NCBI GenBank assembly: GCA_944382775.1
Contig: CALWNI010000008.1
Location: forward strand, 1 to 56,369
Reading direction: 5' to 3'
Length of the DNA: 56,369 nucleotides
Source: an uncultured Allofournierella sp.
GTDB taxonomy: Bacteria; Bacillota; Clostridia; Oscillospirales; Ruminococcaceae
Each line of letters begins with the position of its first letter. The first letter of the stretch is position 1. Under the pieces are notes generated by a model that saw only the letters and a program-made list of their open reading frames with translations, did not search any database and was not told the DNA's origin. Positions 43,739 through 52,311 of the stretch are shown in pieces. The translations under genes and the position numbers were made by a program.

Positions 43739-46690
43739 TTAGTAATACCAACTGCTAAGCCACTGCGTGCTTTCCACCCAAGAAGTTAGCGTTGGGACTC
43801 CCGCTACAATCGGGCTAAACCAGATAAACACCAATCCTGCGGCAATCATTAAACCATAGCGCAGGCGTTTGCCCACTTTGGGATGCTCCTTGCCAATGCG
43901 AGAAGTCATAATTGCCAATGCTACCACCGCAAACCACAAACTGGGGAAATAGTGGTACATAAAGGTGCAGCGTGGCACCAATACCCACGGCAAAAGCTGT
44001 GTGAGGTACAATACAATCACAGCACCTTGAATGCGGTCTGCTCGGCCACTAATTTGACGCCAAATCAGTAGGCCAATTGCAATGGTACTAGACCACCATA
44101 CAATCGGGTTACCCATACCGCTAATGGTTCCATGCAACCCAGCCGGCAAGTTGGATGCTAAATAGTACCATACAGGACGAATAGCAAACGGCCATGTATA
44201 CCAGCGCGATTCAAAAGGATGCGTACTCTTTAGCTGGCTGTGGTAGTCATACATAGAAATCTGGCACTGCCACCACTCCTGTAGGCTAAATCCGCCTTCG
44301 CGCCACCAATACGGGAAATATGCTGCAATATAAATTGCAAGCGGTACCAATACAAAAAAGATTACGCCGCCTACAAATGCGGTGATAACCTCTTTTTTAA
44401 AGTTAGGCTGTTGCTGCTTCCATCTTGCCCAAAGCACACCAAAATACAAAACAGCCAACCCTGCTCCGGCATAAATACCTGTCCATTTGCTTGCTGCCCC
44501 TAAACCAAATGCAACACCGGCCAATGCCATGGGCAAAATGCTTTTGCACACGCCTTTTTGTAATACACTTTGTGTATAGCATATCATAAAATATGCACCC
44601 AATAAAATAAAGAATGTGCCGTATACATCAATGGTTGCAATGCGGCTTTGTGCATAGCGCATTAAATCAAAGCTTGCCAAAACTGCCGCAAATACTGCTA
44701 AGTGTTGCTTTTTGGTCAAACGGCGTACAAAGAAATACAACAACGGTACCATTGCAACGCCAAACAGTGCCCCTGCTACACGCCAACCAAATCCCGTCAT
44801 TCCAAACACCGCAATGCCCAGCATGATAAATACTTTGCCCAGCGGTGGATGGGTGGTTTCGTAAACAGTCATACCATGCAAATGCTCATATGCTGTTCTT
44901 GCATGATAAATTTCATCAAAATACATGCTATTGCGGTAACTGATTGTTGAGGGTACTAAATCCTGCTCATCAAACAGATTTCCGCCCTCTCCGATTACCG
45001 GCAGAACCTGATTATCGCAGTCTTTAAACGCCAATTCAATCACACTTGCATTGGTTAACCGAATGGTATAACCGGTATTGGGCACCACATCTACCTTTAG
45101 CCAATGAAACACATTGCTATAGTTGAGTTCTTGCTCTACCAACACCGTTCCGGATTCATCCAGTACTTCCAGCTTACCATCCCAGTTAATTTCCGGGTAA
45201 ATCCACAATGCTTGTGCCTTGCCCTCTACCTGTACCTGTGTGGTATAGCTGGTTTGCTGGGCATCTTGTACGGTCTGGGGTGCAGATGTATCACCCAAAT
45301 TGTTCAGCGACACCACCGCCACCAATAAGGTAATACCGGCAACAAACAGTCGTTCTCGTCCGTTCCAATTGGGTTGTTTGGCAGGCAGTTTTATAATGGA
45401 CTTATTTTCTGCAAGTGTATAGGGAACCGTTTTTTCCCCTTTGCAAATCTTGACTGCGGTTCGTACCAACCAGGCAGTTCCCAGTACATTGATTGCACTG
45501 ATAATAAAAATCATCAATTTTGCGCTGTCGCTGGTTAAAAACTGGTCATCGGTTCCGTCGCTGGTCAATACAATTGCCAAATTTAAAAAGGTGGAAAAGC
45601 TTAGCAGTGCAAAGGAGGCCAACAACCGACGGTCGCCACAATATGCCGCTGCTGCCAAAATCAACAGCAATGCCGGAATCAAATAGCGTTCGTGCATTCG
45701 ATGGCTTAAACAGAACACCATAGCACTGTATACCGCCGCCAATAGCAGTGGGCTAAATCTTCGATTTTGTACCGACTTCCATGCCAAATACAGCAATGTG
45801 ACGGTTGCCAGCACAATGCCGATGACCCCCAGCATTTGCCAGGTAATGGGCATACCCATTACCCATTCGGTTTGTTTCACCCAGTTTCCACCCAATAAGG
45901 TAATCAGATTAAATGCGTTTACACTCGCATAGGGGTAACTGCTTACCGTACCCGTGTATTTTTCCAGCAACCAGCCTGCCGGTTGTTGGCCCCAAAATGG
46001 CAAAGAGGTTGCTACTACAACGCCAATGGCTATGCCGGCACCTGCCACTGCCTTTGATAAAACCGCTGTAATCTCTTTTTTGTCTTTTATACGCAAAAGC
46101 GGCGCCAAAAAGCACACCGCCAATACCGGCCCAAACAACAGAGCCTGTGGCTTTATGGCCAGCGATAAACCAAACCATGCAGCTGCCGGCAGATATTGTT
46201 TGCGGTGTAACATCCAAAACACAAGCAGAATACACAGCGCAAATACGCTATCCACCTGTTTCCAAACCGCTGTATCATACAGCAGTGCCGGGCAAATCAA
46301 GGCCATTGCAGTTAAACGAATCGCCCGTTCTTGATCTAAAAATTCATCGGCAATGCGCCACACTAAAACACCAATGCCCAAATCACATAGTATAGGCAAC
46401 AAGCTTAATAAAACAATAAATCCCTTTGCAGCGGTATCCATATGAAAAAACCGCGCCACGCTTCCAATGCCCCATAAAACCAACATATAGGCAGGCGGAT
46501 AGTCGGCAAAGTAATCGGGATCATAAAATGCACCGGGACCCACATCGGCCAAGCGCATTGCCCAAGCCGTAAAGCAAGAAACGTCGGTGGCGTAACCTTC
46601 GGTAATTACTGTTAGTACCAGGCGCATCCCAAACGCCACCAACAAAAGCAACAGCAACGCCTTAGGCCATTGCTCTTTTTTTGTTTTCAA
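43739..46690 (-). CDS. double GT-C membrane glycosyltransferase (mannosyltransferase-like plus PMT-like)
   Basis: A 983-residue membrane protein with two GT-C halves. The first (about 1-430) has DVSCFTAWAMRL and KQVDSVFALCILLVF with many helices. A periplasmic-side beta domain follows (about 460-560). The second half is a PMT-like module with YFDEIYHARTAYEHLHG and THPPLGKVFIMLG, where the DE pair is the catalytic signature of PMT/ArnT enzymes. I start at TTG 46690, preceded by GCGAAAGG; the upstream ATG at 46744 would translate the cysS terminator. Lipid-linked sugar donor and acceptor are not known. Confidence 0.82.
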   Translation of the reverse strand: MKTKKEQWPKALLLLLLVAFGMRLVLTVITEGYATDVSCFTAWAMRLADVGPGAFYDPDYFADYPPAYMLVLWGIGSVARFFHMDTAAKGFIVLLSLLPILCDLGIGVLVWRIADEFLDQERAIRLTAMALICPALLYDTAVWKQVDSVFALCILLVFWMLHRKQYLPAAAWFGLSLAIKPQALLFGPVLAVCFLAPLLRIKDKKEITAVLSKAVAGAGIAIGVVVATSLPFWGQQPAGWLLEKYTGTVSSYPYASVNAFNLITLLGGNWVKQTEWVMGMPITWQMLGVIGIVLATVTLLYLAWKSVQNRRFSPLLLAAVYSAMVFCLSHRMHERYLIPALLLILAAAAYCGDRRLLASFALLSFSTFLNLAIVLTSDGTDDQFLTSDSAKLMIFIISAINVLGTAWLVRTAVKICKGEKTVPYTLAENKSIIKLPAKQPNWNGRERLFVAGITLLVAVVSLNNLGDTSAPQTVQDAQQTSYTTQVQVEGKAQALWIYPEINWDGKLEVLDESGTVLVEQELNYSNVFHWLKVDVVPNTGYTIRLTNASVIELAFKDCDNQVLPVIGEGGNLFDEQDLVPSTISYRNSMYFDEIYHARTAYEHLHGMTVYETTHPPLGKVFIMLGIAVFGMTGFGWRVAGALFGVAMVPLLYFFVRRLTKKQHLAVFAAVLASFDLMRYAQSRIATIDVYGTFFILLGAYFMICYTQSVLQKGVCKSILPMALAGVAFGLGAASKWTGIYAGAGLAVLYFGVLWARWKQQQPNFKKEVITAFVGGVIFFVLVPLAIYIAAYFPYWWREGGFSLQEWWQCQISMYDYHSQLKSTHPFESRWYTWPFAIRPVWYYLASNLPAGLHGTISGMGNPIVWWSSTIAIGLLIWRQISGRADRIQGAVIVLYLTQLLPWVLVPRCTFMYHYFPSLWFAVVALAIMTSRIGKEHPKVGKRLRYGLMIAAGLVFIWFSPIVAGVPTLTSWVESTQWLSSWYY

Positions 46691-46716
46691 TATAACCTTT
46701 CGCTCCCTTCTATTGT

Positions 46717-46757
46717 AAAAAAAGAGCCATGAGCAATTGTTCAACTCATGGCTCTTT
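46717..46757 (-). terminator. terminator after cysS
   Basis: AAGAGCCATGAG and CTCATGGCTCTT form a 12-bp stem with an 11-base loop. It is followed on the minus strand by seven T, nine bases after the cysS stop. Confidence 0.88.
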
Positions 46758-46765
46758 GCAATGTG

Positions 46766-48160
46766 TTAAGCCTTGCTTACCTTGGGACCTTGTGCTGTAT
46801 CCTCTACAACCCAACCCATCTCGGTAATTTTTGCACGCAGTGCATCTGCAGTGGCCCAATCTTTTGCCTTCTTCGCCGCAGCACGCTGTTCTACCAGATC
46901 CATAACTTCTTGCGGTACTTCATTGGTCTTACGGTTGTACAGTAAGCCCAGTACCCCGGTAAGCTCATCAAATACCTGTGCAGCAGTTTGCAAGGCATTT
47001 GCGCTTGCCTCGTTGCCCAGTGTATTGATTTCTTTTACCAGCTCAAAAATTGCTGCCAGTGCATCCGGTGTGTTCAGATCATCGTCCATTGCTGTGTTGA
47101 ACTTATTTTTTGCAGCCTGTGCCTTTTCTACCAGCACCTCGCTGGTTCCATTTGCATTTTTCAGCATGAAATCCAGGTTTTCACGGCAGGTATACAAACG
47201 CTCCAAGCTGGACTTGCAGGCCTGAATTAAGTCAACGGTATAGTTCAGCGGCATACGATAACCGGCAGTCAACATGAAATAACGAATTGGCTCATAACCG
47301 TAAACCTGTGCCACTTCCCGCACGGTAAAGAAGTTATTGGCACTTTTGCTCATCTTATGATTGTCGATGTTCAAAAAGCCGTTGTGCATCCAGTAACGGC
47401 TAAAGGTGCAACCGTTTGCACACTCGGACTGTGCAATCTCGTTTTCATGGTGGGGGAAAATCAAATCCTGACCGCCGCAGTGCAAATCAATGGTGTTACC
47501 CAGATGTTTGCGTGCCATTGCGCTGCACTCAATGTGCCAGCCGGGACGTCCGGGTCCATAGGGACTTTCCCATGCAGGTTCGCCGGGCTTTGCCGCTTTC
47601 CAAACCGCAAAATCCGCTGGGTCTTCCTTCAGGTCTTCGTCCATCTGGCTGCGCAGCTCACGGTTTCCGCTTTCCAAATCTTCCAGATTCAGATGGCTAA
47701 GCTTGCCGTAATCCTTAAACTTTTTCGCACGGAAATATACATCGCCGTTTTTAGCAACATAACCATAGCCTTTTTCGATGATATCGGCCACAATTTCCAA
47801 AATCTCTTCCACATGCTCGGTTGCACGGGGGCGCACGGTGGGAGCCAGTGCATTTAGGCCTGTGCTGTCGGTAATGTATTCCTGTTCATAACGACGGGCA
47901 ACCTCCTGCATGGAAACGCCCTCTTCTTGGCTCTTTTTAATCAGCTTATCGTCAATATCGGTTACGTTAGAAACGTAAATCACCTTATTGCCCTGGTACT
48001 CCAGATAACGGCGCAGGGTATCAAATACCACAATGGGTCGCGCATTGCCGATATGAATATAATTATACACCGTAGGGCCACACACATAAATGCGGTACTC
48101 GCCCGGTGTTTGAGGAATAAACTCTTCTTTTTTACGGGTCAGCGTATTAAAAATTTGCAT
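46766..48160 (-). CDS. cysS: cysteinyl-tRNA synthetase
   Basis: A 464-residue class I aminoacyl-tRNA synthetase. The HIGH motif is YIHIGNARP, the KMSKS motif HKMSKSANN, and the zinc ligands fall in VCGPTVYN, HIECSAMA and FPHHENEIAQSEC. It charges tRNA-Cys. I start at ATG 48160, with AAGGAGCG; upstream codons to 48325 are shadow. Only about 45 bases separate the promoter start from the ATG, so there is no T-box. Confidence 0.96.
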   Translation of the reverse strand: MQIFNTLTRKKEEFIPQTPGEYRIYVCGPTVYNYIHIGNARPIVVFDTLRRYLEYQGNKVIYVSNVTDIDDKLIKKSQEEGVSMQEVARRYEQEYITDSTGLNALAPTVRPRATEHVEEILEIVADIIEKGYGYVAKNGDVYFRAKKFKDYGKLSHLNLEDLESGNRELRSQMDEDLKEDPADFAVWKAAKPGEPAWESPYGPGRPGWHIECSAMARKHLGNTIDLHCGGQDLIFPHHENEIAQSECANGCTFSRYWMHNGFLNIDNHKMSKSANNFFTVREVAQVYGYEPIRYFMLTAGYRMPLNYTVDLIQACKSSLERLYTCRENLDFMLKNANGTSEVLVEKAQAAKNKFNTAMDDDLNTPDALAAIFELVKEINTLGNEASANALQTAAQVFDELTGVLGLLYNRKTNEVPQEVMDLVEQRAAAKKAKDWATADALRAKITEMGWVVEDTAQGPKVSKA

Positions 48161-48208
48161 ACGTATTCGCTCCTTATATGACGCTGTAATATACTTATAG
48201 GTAGATTT

Positions 48209-48237
48209 ATTATACCTTGCCACAAAAAAATTGGCAA
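48209..48237 (-). promoter_or_regulatory. promoter of cysS with dyad
   Basis: Minus-strand TTGCCA (48232-48237), 17-base spacer, TATAAT (48209-48214). The region CTTGCCA-9-TGGCAAG (48216-48238) is an inverted repeat covering the -35 and spacer, possibly an operator. Confidence 0.65.
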
Positions 48238-48249
48238 GATTTTGTGGTT

Positions 48250-48618
48250 TTATTTTAGTATTTTCCAAAGAACCAACCCTAAAATAGCTACCCAAATTGC
48301 CACAACAGGAATTGCATAGTACCACATTTTTTGCATTTTACCATTTTGCAAGGCTCTCGTCTGCTCTTTGCACTCTTGGTAAACATCATGCGGAATCAAT
48401 CGAACCGCTAACAGTATTAAGGCCGGCAATAGAAGCACATCGTCCAGATACCCCAGTACGGGAATAAAATCCGGAACCAAATCAATCGGCGATAATGCAT
48501 ACGCCACAGCAACGGCCAATAACCCCTTGGCATACCATGGGGTTTTGGGGTGTTTTAATGCAAAGCATACGGTTGGAATATCCTGTTTTATCTTTTTGCA
48601 GCGTTCTTTTAAATTCAA
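48250..48618 (-). CDS. DUF1232 (YkvA family) membrane protein
   Basis: A 122-residue protein whose core LSPIDLVPDFIPVLGYLDDVLLLPALI is the hallmark of DUF1232/YkvA. It has two or three hydrophobic segments and a C-terminal membrane helix (WYYAIPVVAIWVAILGLVLW). Function unknown; the family occurs beside many unrelated genes. Confidence 0.85.
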   Translation of the reverse strand: MNLKERCKKIKQDIPTVCFALKHPKTPWYAKGLLAVAVAYALSPIDLVPDFIPVLGYLDDVLLLPALILLAVRLIPHDVYQECKEQTRALQNGKMQKMWYYAIPVVAIWVAILGLVLWKILK

Positions 48619-48636
48619 CCTGTATTTCCCCCTTAT

Positions 48637-48682
48637 AAAAAACTCTCAAACTTGCTGTAGTGTCAACAAATTTGAGAGTTTT
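48637..48682 (-). terminator. terminator after corA
   Basis: AAAACTCTCAAA and TTTGAGAGTTTT form the stem with a loop of about 20 bases, followed by TTATAAG on the minus strand. It separates corA from the DUF1232 gene. Confidence 0.75.
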
Positions 48683-48706
48683 CTGCTATTGTTTTTTATA
48701 ATGCAA

Positions 48707-49642
48707 TTATAGCCACTTTTTCCAACGAGCCAACAAAATTGCAGCAACGGTTGCAATGCCTGCCACACCCAGCACAATAGCAAACCCAAAGGGGTTGGAC
48801 TCAAAGGGTACCGGCACGTTCATGCCCCACAAACTGGACACAATGGTAGGCACGGTTAAAATAATGGTTACCGCCGCCAGCAGTTTCATAACAATGTTCA
48901 AGTTGTTGGAAATAACCGAGGCAAAGGCATCCATGGTACCGGACAAAATGTCGCGGTAGATGCTGCTCATTTCCATGGCCTGCTTATTTTCGATGATAAC
49001 ATCTTCCAGCAGGTCGGTATCTTCGGGGAAATCGCGCACAAAGTCCATGCGCAGCAATTTCTCCAAAACAATCTCATTGCCTTTCAGCGATGTGGAGAAA
49101 TACACCAAGCTCTTTTCTAAGCCCAGCATCTGAATCAGCTCTTTGTTTTTCATACTGATGTGCAGCTCATTTTCCACACGGGTGCTGGCTTTATCAACCT
49201 GGCGCAGATAGAACAGGAACAAACTTGCATTGCGGTACAGCATCTGCAATGCCATACGCTTTCTTTTTTTGGTGCTGCAAGCTTTTACCAGCCCCTCGGC
49301 AAATGCACGGGGCAAAGCGGTTTCTTTTAAGCAAACTGTGATAATGTTTTCTTCGGTTAAAACAATGCCAAACGGAAGGGTGGAATACACAAAACTGTGG
49401 CCCTCTGTTTCAACGGTGGGGGTATCCACGATGATTAAGGTGTGGCCATTGTCTTCTTGTTCAATACGGCTGCGTTCTTCTTCGTCCAATGCAGCGCGAA
49501 CCAAATCGGGGTCAATGTGCAGCTGAGCACATACCCGACCGATTTCTTTTTCATTGGGGTTGCACAGGTTGATCCATGCGCCGGGGCAGATTTGATCCTG
49601 CTCTAACATGCGACCGCCGTCGCTCAAATAAATGTTAATCAT
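48707..49642 (-). CDS. corA: CorA family magnesium/divalent cation transporter
   Basis: A 311-residue CorA-type protein: a cytoplasmic funnel domain (about 1-245) and two C-terminal membrane helices joined by the GMN loop (SSLWGMNVPVPFESNPFG), the selectivity filter. The basic tail ARWKKWL follows. It forms pentameric channels for Mg or other divalent ions. I use ATG 49642, about eight bases after AGCAGGGA. Upstream lies a long leader with a small ORF and alternative hairpins that suggest regulation by translation of the leader peptide. Confidence 0.9.
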   Translation of the reverse strand: MINIYLSDGGRMLEQDQICPGAWINLCNPNEKEIGRVCAQLHIDPDLVRAALDEEERSRIEQEDNGHTLIIVDTPTVETEGHSFVYSTLPFGIVLTEENIITVCLKETALPRAFAEGLVKACSTKKRKRMALQMLYRNASLFLFYLRQVDKASTRVENELHISMKNKELIQMLGLEKSLVYFSTSLKGNEIVLEKLLRMDFVRDFPEDTDLLEDVIIENKQAMEMSSIYRDILSGTMDAFASVISNNLNIVMKLLAAVTIILTVPTIVSSLWGMNVPVPFESNPFGFAIVLGVAGIATVAAILLARWKKWL

Positions 49643-49701
49643 ATTCAATCCCTGCTTTCCTGGTAATGCAGCAAGACAAAACATCTTGCTGATAACGGCA
49701 C

Positions 49702-49750
49702 AAAAAGGCCGCCCCCGATGCAGGCGTTTTTTATCATTAACACAAAACGC
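49702..49750 (-). promoter_or_regulatory. alternative hairpins in the corA leader (candidate attenuator)
   Basis: On the minus RNA, GCGUUUU (49744-49750, in the last codons of the leader ORF) can pair perfectly with AAAACGC (49724-49730). Instead, CGCCU (49722-49726) can pair with GGGCG (49710-49714), giving a short hairpin followed after three bases by UUUUU (49702-49706). The two structures share 49724-49726 and exclude each other. The second hairpin is a weak but plausible terminator. Ribosome position on the leader ORF would decide between them (inference). Confidence 0.5.
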
Positions 49751-49817
49751 AGACGTTCAGGGCAGCATGGCCGTTTTCAATTGTCATACACATTCGACTA
49801 CTCGGGTCGCCGTCCAT
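49737..49817 (-). CDS. 26-residue leader peptide upstream of corA
   Basis: A short ORF starts at ATG 49817, eight bases after a strong AAGGAG, and ends in TAA at 49737. It begins MDGDPSSRMCMTIENG and ends HAALNVCVLC. The acidic-proline start MDGDP recalls MgtL (MEPDP), whose N terminus destabilises the ribosome at low Mg and thereby switches on mgtA in enterobacteria. The start-codon region CAGCAUGG can pair with CCAUGCUG inside the ORF (8 bp). That this is a Mg sensor is inference, but position, RBS and downstream gene agree. Confidence 0.55.
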   Translation of the reverse strand: MDGDPSSRMCMTIENGHAALNVCVLC

Positions 49818-49860
49818 GCTGTCATCTCCTTACATTCTAATTGGGTCTTTGCCCTCAATT

Positions 49861-49889
49861 AGTTTATGCCCCTAATAGGGGTTTGTCAA
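49861..49889 (-). promoter_or_regulatory. promoter of corA and its leader, with spacer palindrome
   Basis: Minus-strand TTGACA (49884-49889), 17-base spacer, TAAACT (49861-49866). The spacer contains the perfect palindrome CCCCTAATAGGGG (49869-49881), a likely protein-binding site. The transcript start is followed by a hairpin, CTAATTG/CAATTAG. Confidence 0.65.
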
Positions 49890-49998
49890 GCCTAAAATGC
49901 CCAAACACGCCGTATTTTGAAGCTAATGCGTAAAAATCAGCTAAAATCAGCTAAAACAGCCGTAAATCATTTAAAATCGCCCACTTTGCAAAATAAAA

Positions 49999-50039
49999 AA
50001 CATCCCAAGCAAAACCACCGGGAGTTGCTTGGGATGTTA
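49999..50039 (-). terminator. terminator after the G5/3D-domain gene
   Basis: AACATCCCAAGCAA and TTGCTTGGGATGTT form a 14-bp stem, followed on the minus strand by TTTTATTTT. Beyond it, 49920-49960 has a short AAAATCAGCT direct repeat and nothing else I recognise. Confidence 0.88.
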
Positions 50040-50047
50040 ATAGCGCA

Positions 50048-51091
50048 TCAATCGATTACATATACATTTACTTGCTGCACACCGTTCATCAACGCTTCGT
50101 CGTAGGTTTCGTAAAACAGGTCAACCAAACAGGTGCCGCTCATAAGCGAAGTACCGGTATCGGTAGCAATGGCATAGCCATATACCATGCGACCGTCGGC
50201 ACTGGTAATATACAGTTTTGTTCCGTAAGGAATCAAATTGGGGTTTACTGCTACTGTACCGTAGCTTAACCCTAACCCGGAAGCACCGCGCCCACGGCTG
50301 GCACTGTATCCGGTTGCACGGCCGGTGTAAACCGCTTTGTATGTGCTGGGTACACCGTTAATTACTTCGGGGCCTTCCAGCGGGGAAACGGGGGCACCGG
50401 CTTGGTATGCCTTAATAATGGTATTTTGCGGGGCTACGGTTTGCTCCACGCTTACCACTTGACTTGATTCAACCACTCCGTCTACAACACGTTCACGACT
50501 TGTAATTTCATTGGTACCTTCGTGCCCTTGTTGCAATACTTCGGTATGTCGCTTGTTGCGGTAGTACAAACTGGTATAAACATACTCGGTTTCATAGGGG
50601 ATGCTTTCGTATGTTACGGTATCACGGTATTCTACCCGATGCACCGTAACGGGGGTTTGGCTGTCAACCAATGTGTGCAGGCTAGGCTCGGTATAATCGT
50701 GTTCGCCAAGCTCAATTCCGCACGCTTGCAACGCTTCTTCTACGGTGGCATTTGCCAGTTTGGTTACATAAGTTTGGTCATCTGCCATAACGGTAATGGT
50801 AACAGCACGCTGAATGTTTAAACTTGCCAAGTTACCGTTGTAAGCCGTGTAGTGAACATTGTCCCCTTCATCGGCAACAATTCCGGATAAGTTCATCAAG
50901 GTTTCCGGGTCTTTTGCGCAGGTCATCAGGGTTCTGCTTGCGCCTTTTGAGTCGGTAACTTTTACAACATGCAATGCATTGAACAACACAAACAAGGTGA
51001 TGGACAGGCAGCACAGGGTGATTAGACAGGCCCATAATTTTGCCGGAACAGCAAAACGGGTGTGCCGCATACGTTCTGTGAATTTTGTCAT
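50048..51091 (-). CDS. exported YabE-like protein with DUF348, G5 and 3D domains
   Basis: A 347-residue protein with an N-terminal membrane anchor (about 18-40). A ubiquitin-like DUF348 repeat follows (residues about 85-150), then a G5 domain (RVEYRDTVTYESIPYETEY, about 150-225), and a C-terminal 3D domain whose three Asp lie in IATDTG, CLVDLFY and DEALMNG. The 3D fold belongs to the RlpA-like double-psi barrel group with lytic transglycosylase members such as YabE. Role in peptidoglycan turnover or spore germination is inference. RBS AGGAGAAG. Confidence 0.87.
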   Translation of the reverse strand: MTKFTERMRHTRFAVPAKLWACLITLCCLSITLFVLFNALHVVKVTDSKGASRTLMTCAKDPETLMNLSGIVADEGDNVHYTAYNGNLASLNIQRAVTITVMADDQTYVTKLANATVEEALQACGIELGEHDYTEPSLHTLVDSQTPVTVHRVEYRDTVTYESIPYETEYVYTSLYYRNKRHTEVLQQGHEGTNEITSRERVVDGVVESSQVVSVEQTVAPQNTIIKAYQAGAPVSPLEGPEVINGVPSTYKAVYTGRATGYSASRGRGASGLGLSYGTVAVNPNLIPYGTKLYITSADGRMVYGYAIATDTGTSLMSGTCLVDLFYETYDEALMNGVQQVNVYVID

Positions 51092-51112
51092 ATCTTCTCC
51101 TAACTTTCCATG

Positions 51113-51307
51113 TTAGCGGGCAAAAGGCCACCAAAACAACGGCAGCATAGGCGGTTTGTTACATGGACCAAAACCGCGCCCTGCTTTAATTTTGCACCCG
51201 GAACGGTTGCCGCTCAACCGCAACACGGCATCTGTCGGGTACTTGTGGCATTTTAGCAAACAGGGCAGACAATCGTCAAACATCATTCGCAGTTCAATTT
51301 CAATCAT
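51113..51307 (-). CDS. possible small cysteine-rich protein
   Basis: An open frame of 64 codons upstream of the 3D-domain gene, with base composition near that of genes here while the flanks are very AT-rich. It has five Cys (DDCLPCLLKCHKYP, SGCKI, GPCNK). There is no strong ribosome binding site, only AAAAGAAT. I do not recognise a family. It may instead be a transcribed but non-coding leader. Confidence 0.3.
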   Translation of the reverse strand: MIEIELRMMFDDCLPCLLKCHKYPTDAVLRLSGNRSGCKIKAGRGFGPCNKPPMLPLFWWPFAR

Positions 51308-51557
51308 ATTCTTTTAAATTTACGCAAAATATATAAAAATGTCGGCTTTGCTTTTTAAATGCCTGTTTTTTTTAATTTTTCTTCAAAATACTCACTCGCA
51401 AAGCAGATTGTGCAAATTCGAAAGATTTTTATACAACATATATTTTTTCGATTTTTACTATCCCCTATGATTTAATTGTATGCATATATTCCATTTTTTA
51501 GTCATACAGGAATTATTTTATTTTTATAAATCAGCGATTTGATACCAAAACAGCACT
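51308..51557. other. AT-rich intergenic region without recognised gene
   Basis: This stretch between the small ORF and the terminator at 51558 is very AT-rich. I see no open frame of note, no repeat and no convincing promoter. Confidence 0.5.
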
Positions 51558-51603
51558 AAAAAACAGAGTCATTAAACTCCCGTAAGGCAGAATGACTCTG
51601 TTT
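51558..51603 (-). terminator. terminator after the small exported protein gene
   Basis: AAACAGAGTCATT and AATGACTCTGTTT form a 13-bp stem with a 17-base loop; TTTT follows on the minus strand. Confidence 0.85.
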
Positions 51604-51631
51604 CAAAACTTATCAAAAATGATTCTTTTTA

Positions 51632-52108
51632 TCAACTATGTTCCAAGGTAGGCATCTGGCCCAATGCAATCCAAGGCCATGTTGCCGAAAAATCCAGCAC
51701 ATCGTGTACTTCTTCTTTTGTTCCATCTGCAAGCACACCGTAACCGGCATATTCCATACGCACATGGTCATCGTCCTGCTCAATGGTCAATGTAGTTTGA
51801 GAACCTTCGCCATATCGCTCAAAATATTCTTCATATTGAGCGAATGTTGTGTTCTGAATATACAAATATCCCCGCGCAAAAAACGATTCAAACAAACCAT
51901 TGGGAAACGGCAAGCCGCACTTGCCCATCATAAATCTGGTTTCCATTGTGGTATTTTGCCACTCATCCGGCACACGGTTATAACTGCCAAACGTCATGCG
52001 GTAATGGTCATGAGAAACAGAAATTGCAAAAATATTGTATCCCAACCACAGAATACATAACGCCAAAATTGCCAAAAGCACTTTTTTCCAAACGGTATTA
52101 ATTTTCAA
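51632..52108 (-). CDS. membrane-anchored protein of unknown function
   Basis: A 158-residue protein with a TTG start (AAGGGGAGTG about nine bases upstream), an N-terminal anchor (VLLAILALCILWLGYNIF, about residues 10-28) and a soluble exported domain rich in Tyr, Phe and acidic residues. No family is evident. It is monocistronic, with its own terminator. Confidence 0.65.
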   Translation of the reverse strand: MKINTVWKKVLLAILALCILWLGYNIFAISVSHDHYRMTFGSYNRVPDEWQNTTMETRFMMGKCGLPFPNGLFESFFARGYLYIQNTTFAQYEEYFERYGEGSQTTLTIEQDDDHVRMEYAGYGVLADGTKEEVHDVLDFSATWPWIALGQMPTLEHS

Positions 52109-52311
52109 TTTAAGAACACTCCCCTTGAATTCCTGACCCCATAAAATAACGCTATTTTATAATATATCACCTGTAAAGAATCAAACAAAAAAGCCATTTA
52201 ACCCCATAAAAGGAACTACTTCCTCTGGATTGTTTTTAGAATTCATGCAAAAAACAAGACAACTTTGCTCCCTATATATTACATATATAATATATAAAGT
52301 AAATTGTATAT

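Noticed and set aside
48161-48208. T-box leader for cysS
   Set aside because: Only about 45 bases lie between the predicted transcript start and the start codon, too short for a T-box.
49643-49860. M-box Mg riboswitch upstream of corA
   Set aside because: I do not see the conserved M-box core in this leader. The short ORF with alternative hairpins explains the region better.
51475-51482. CATACAAT resembling a sporulation sigma-E -10 element
   Set aside because: No fitting -35 at the right distance and almost 400 bases from the next sure gene; such an AT-rich octamer is expected by chance.
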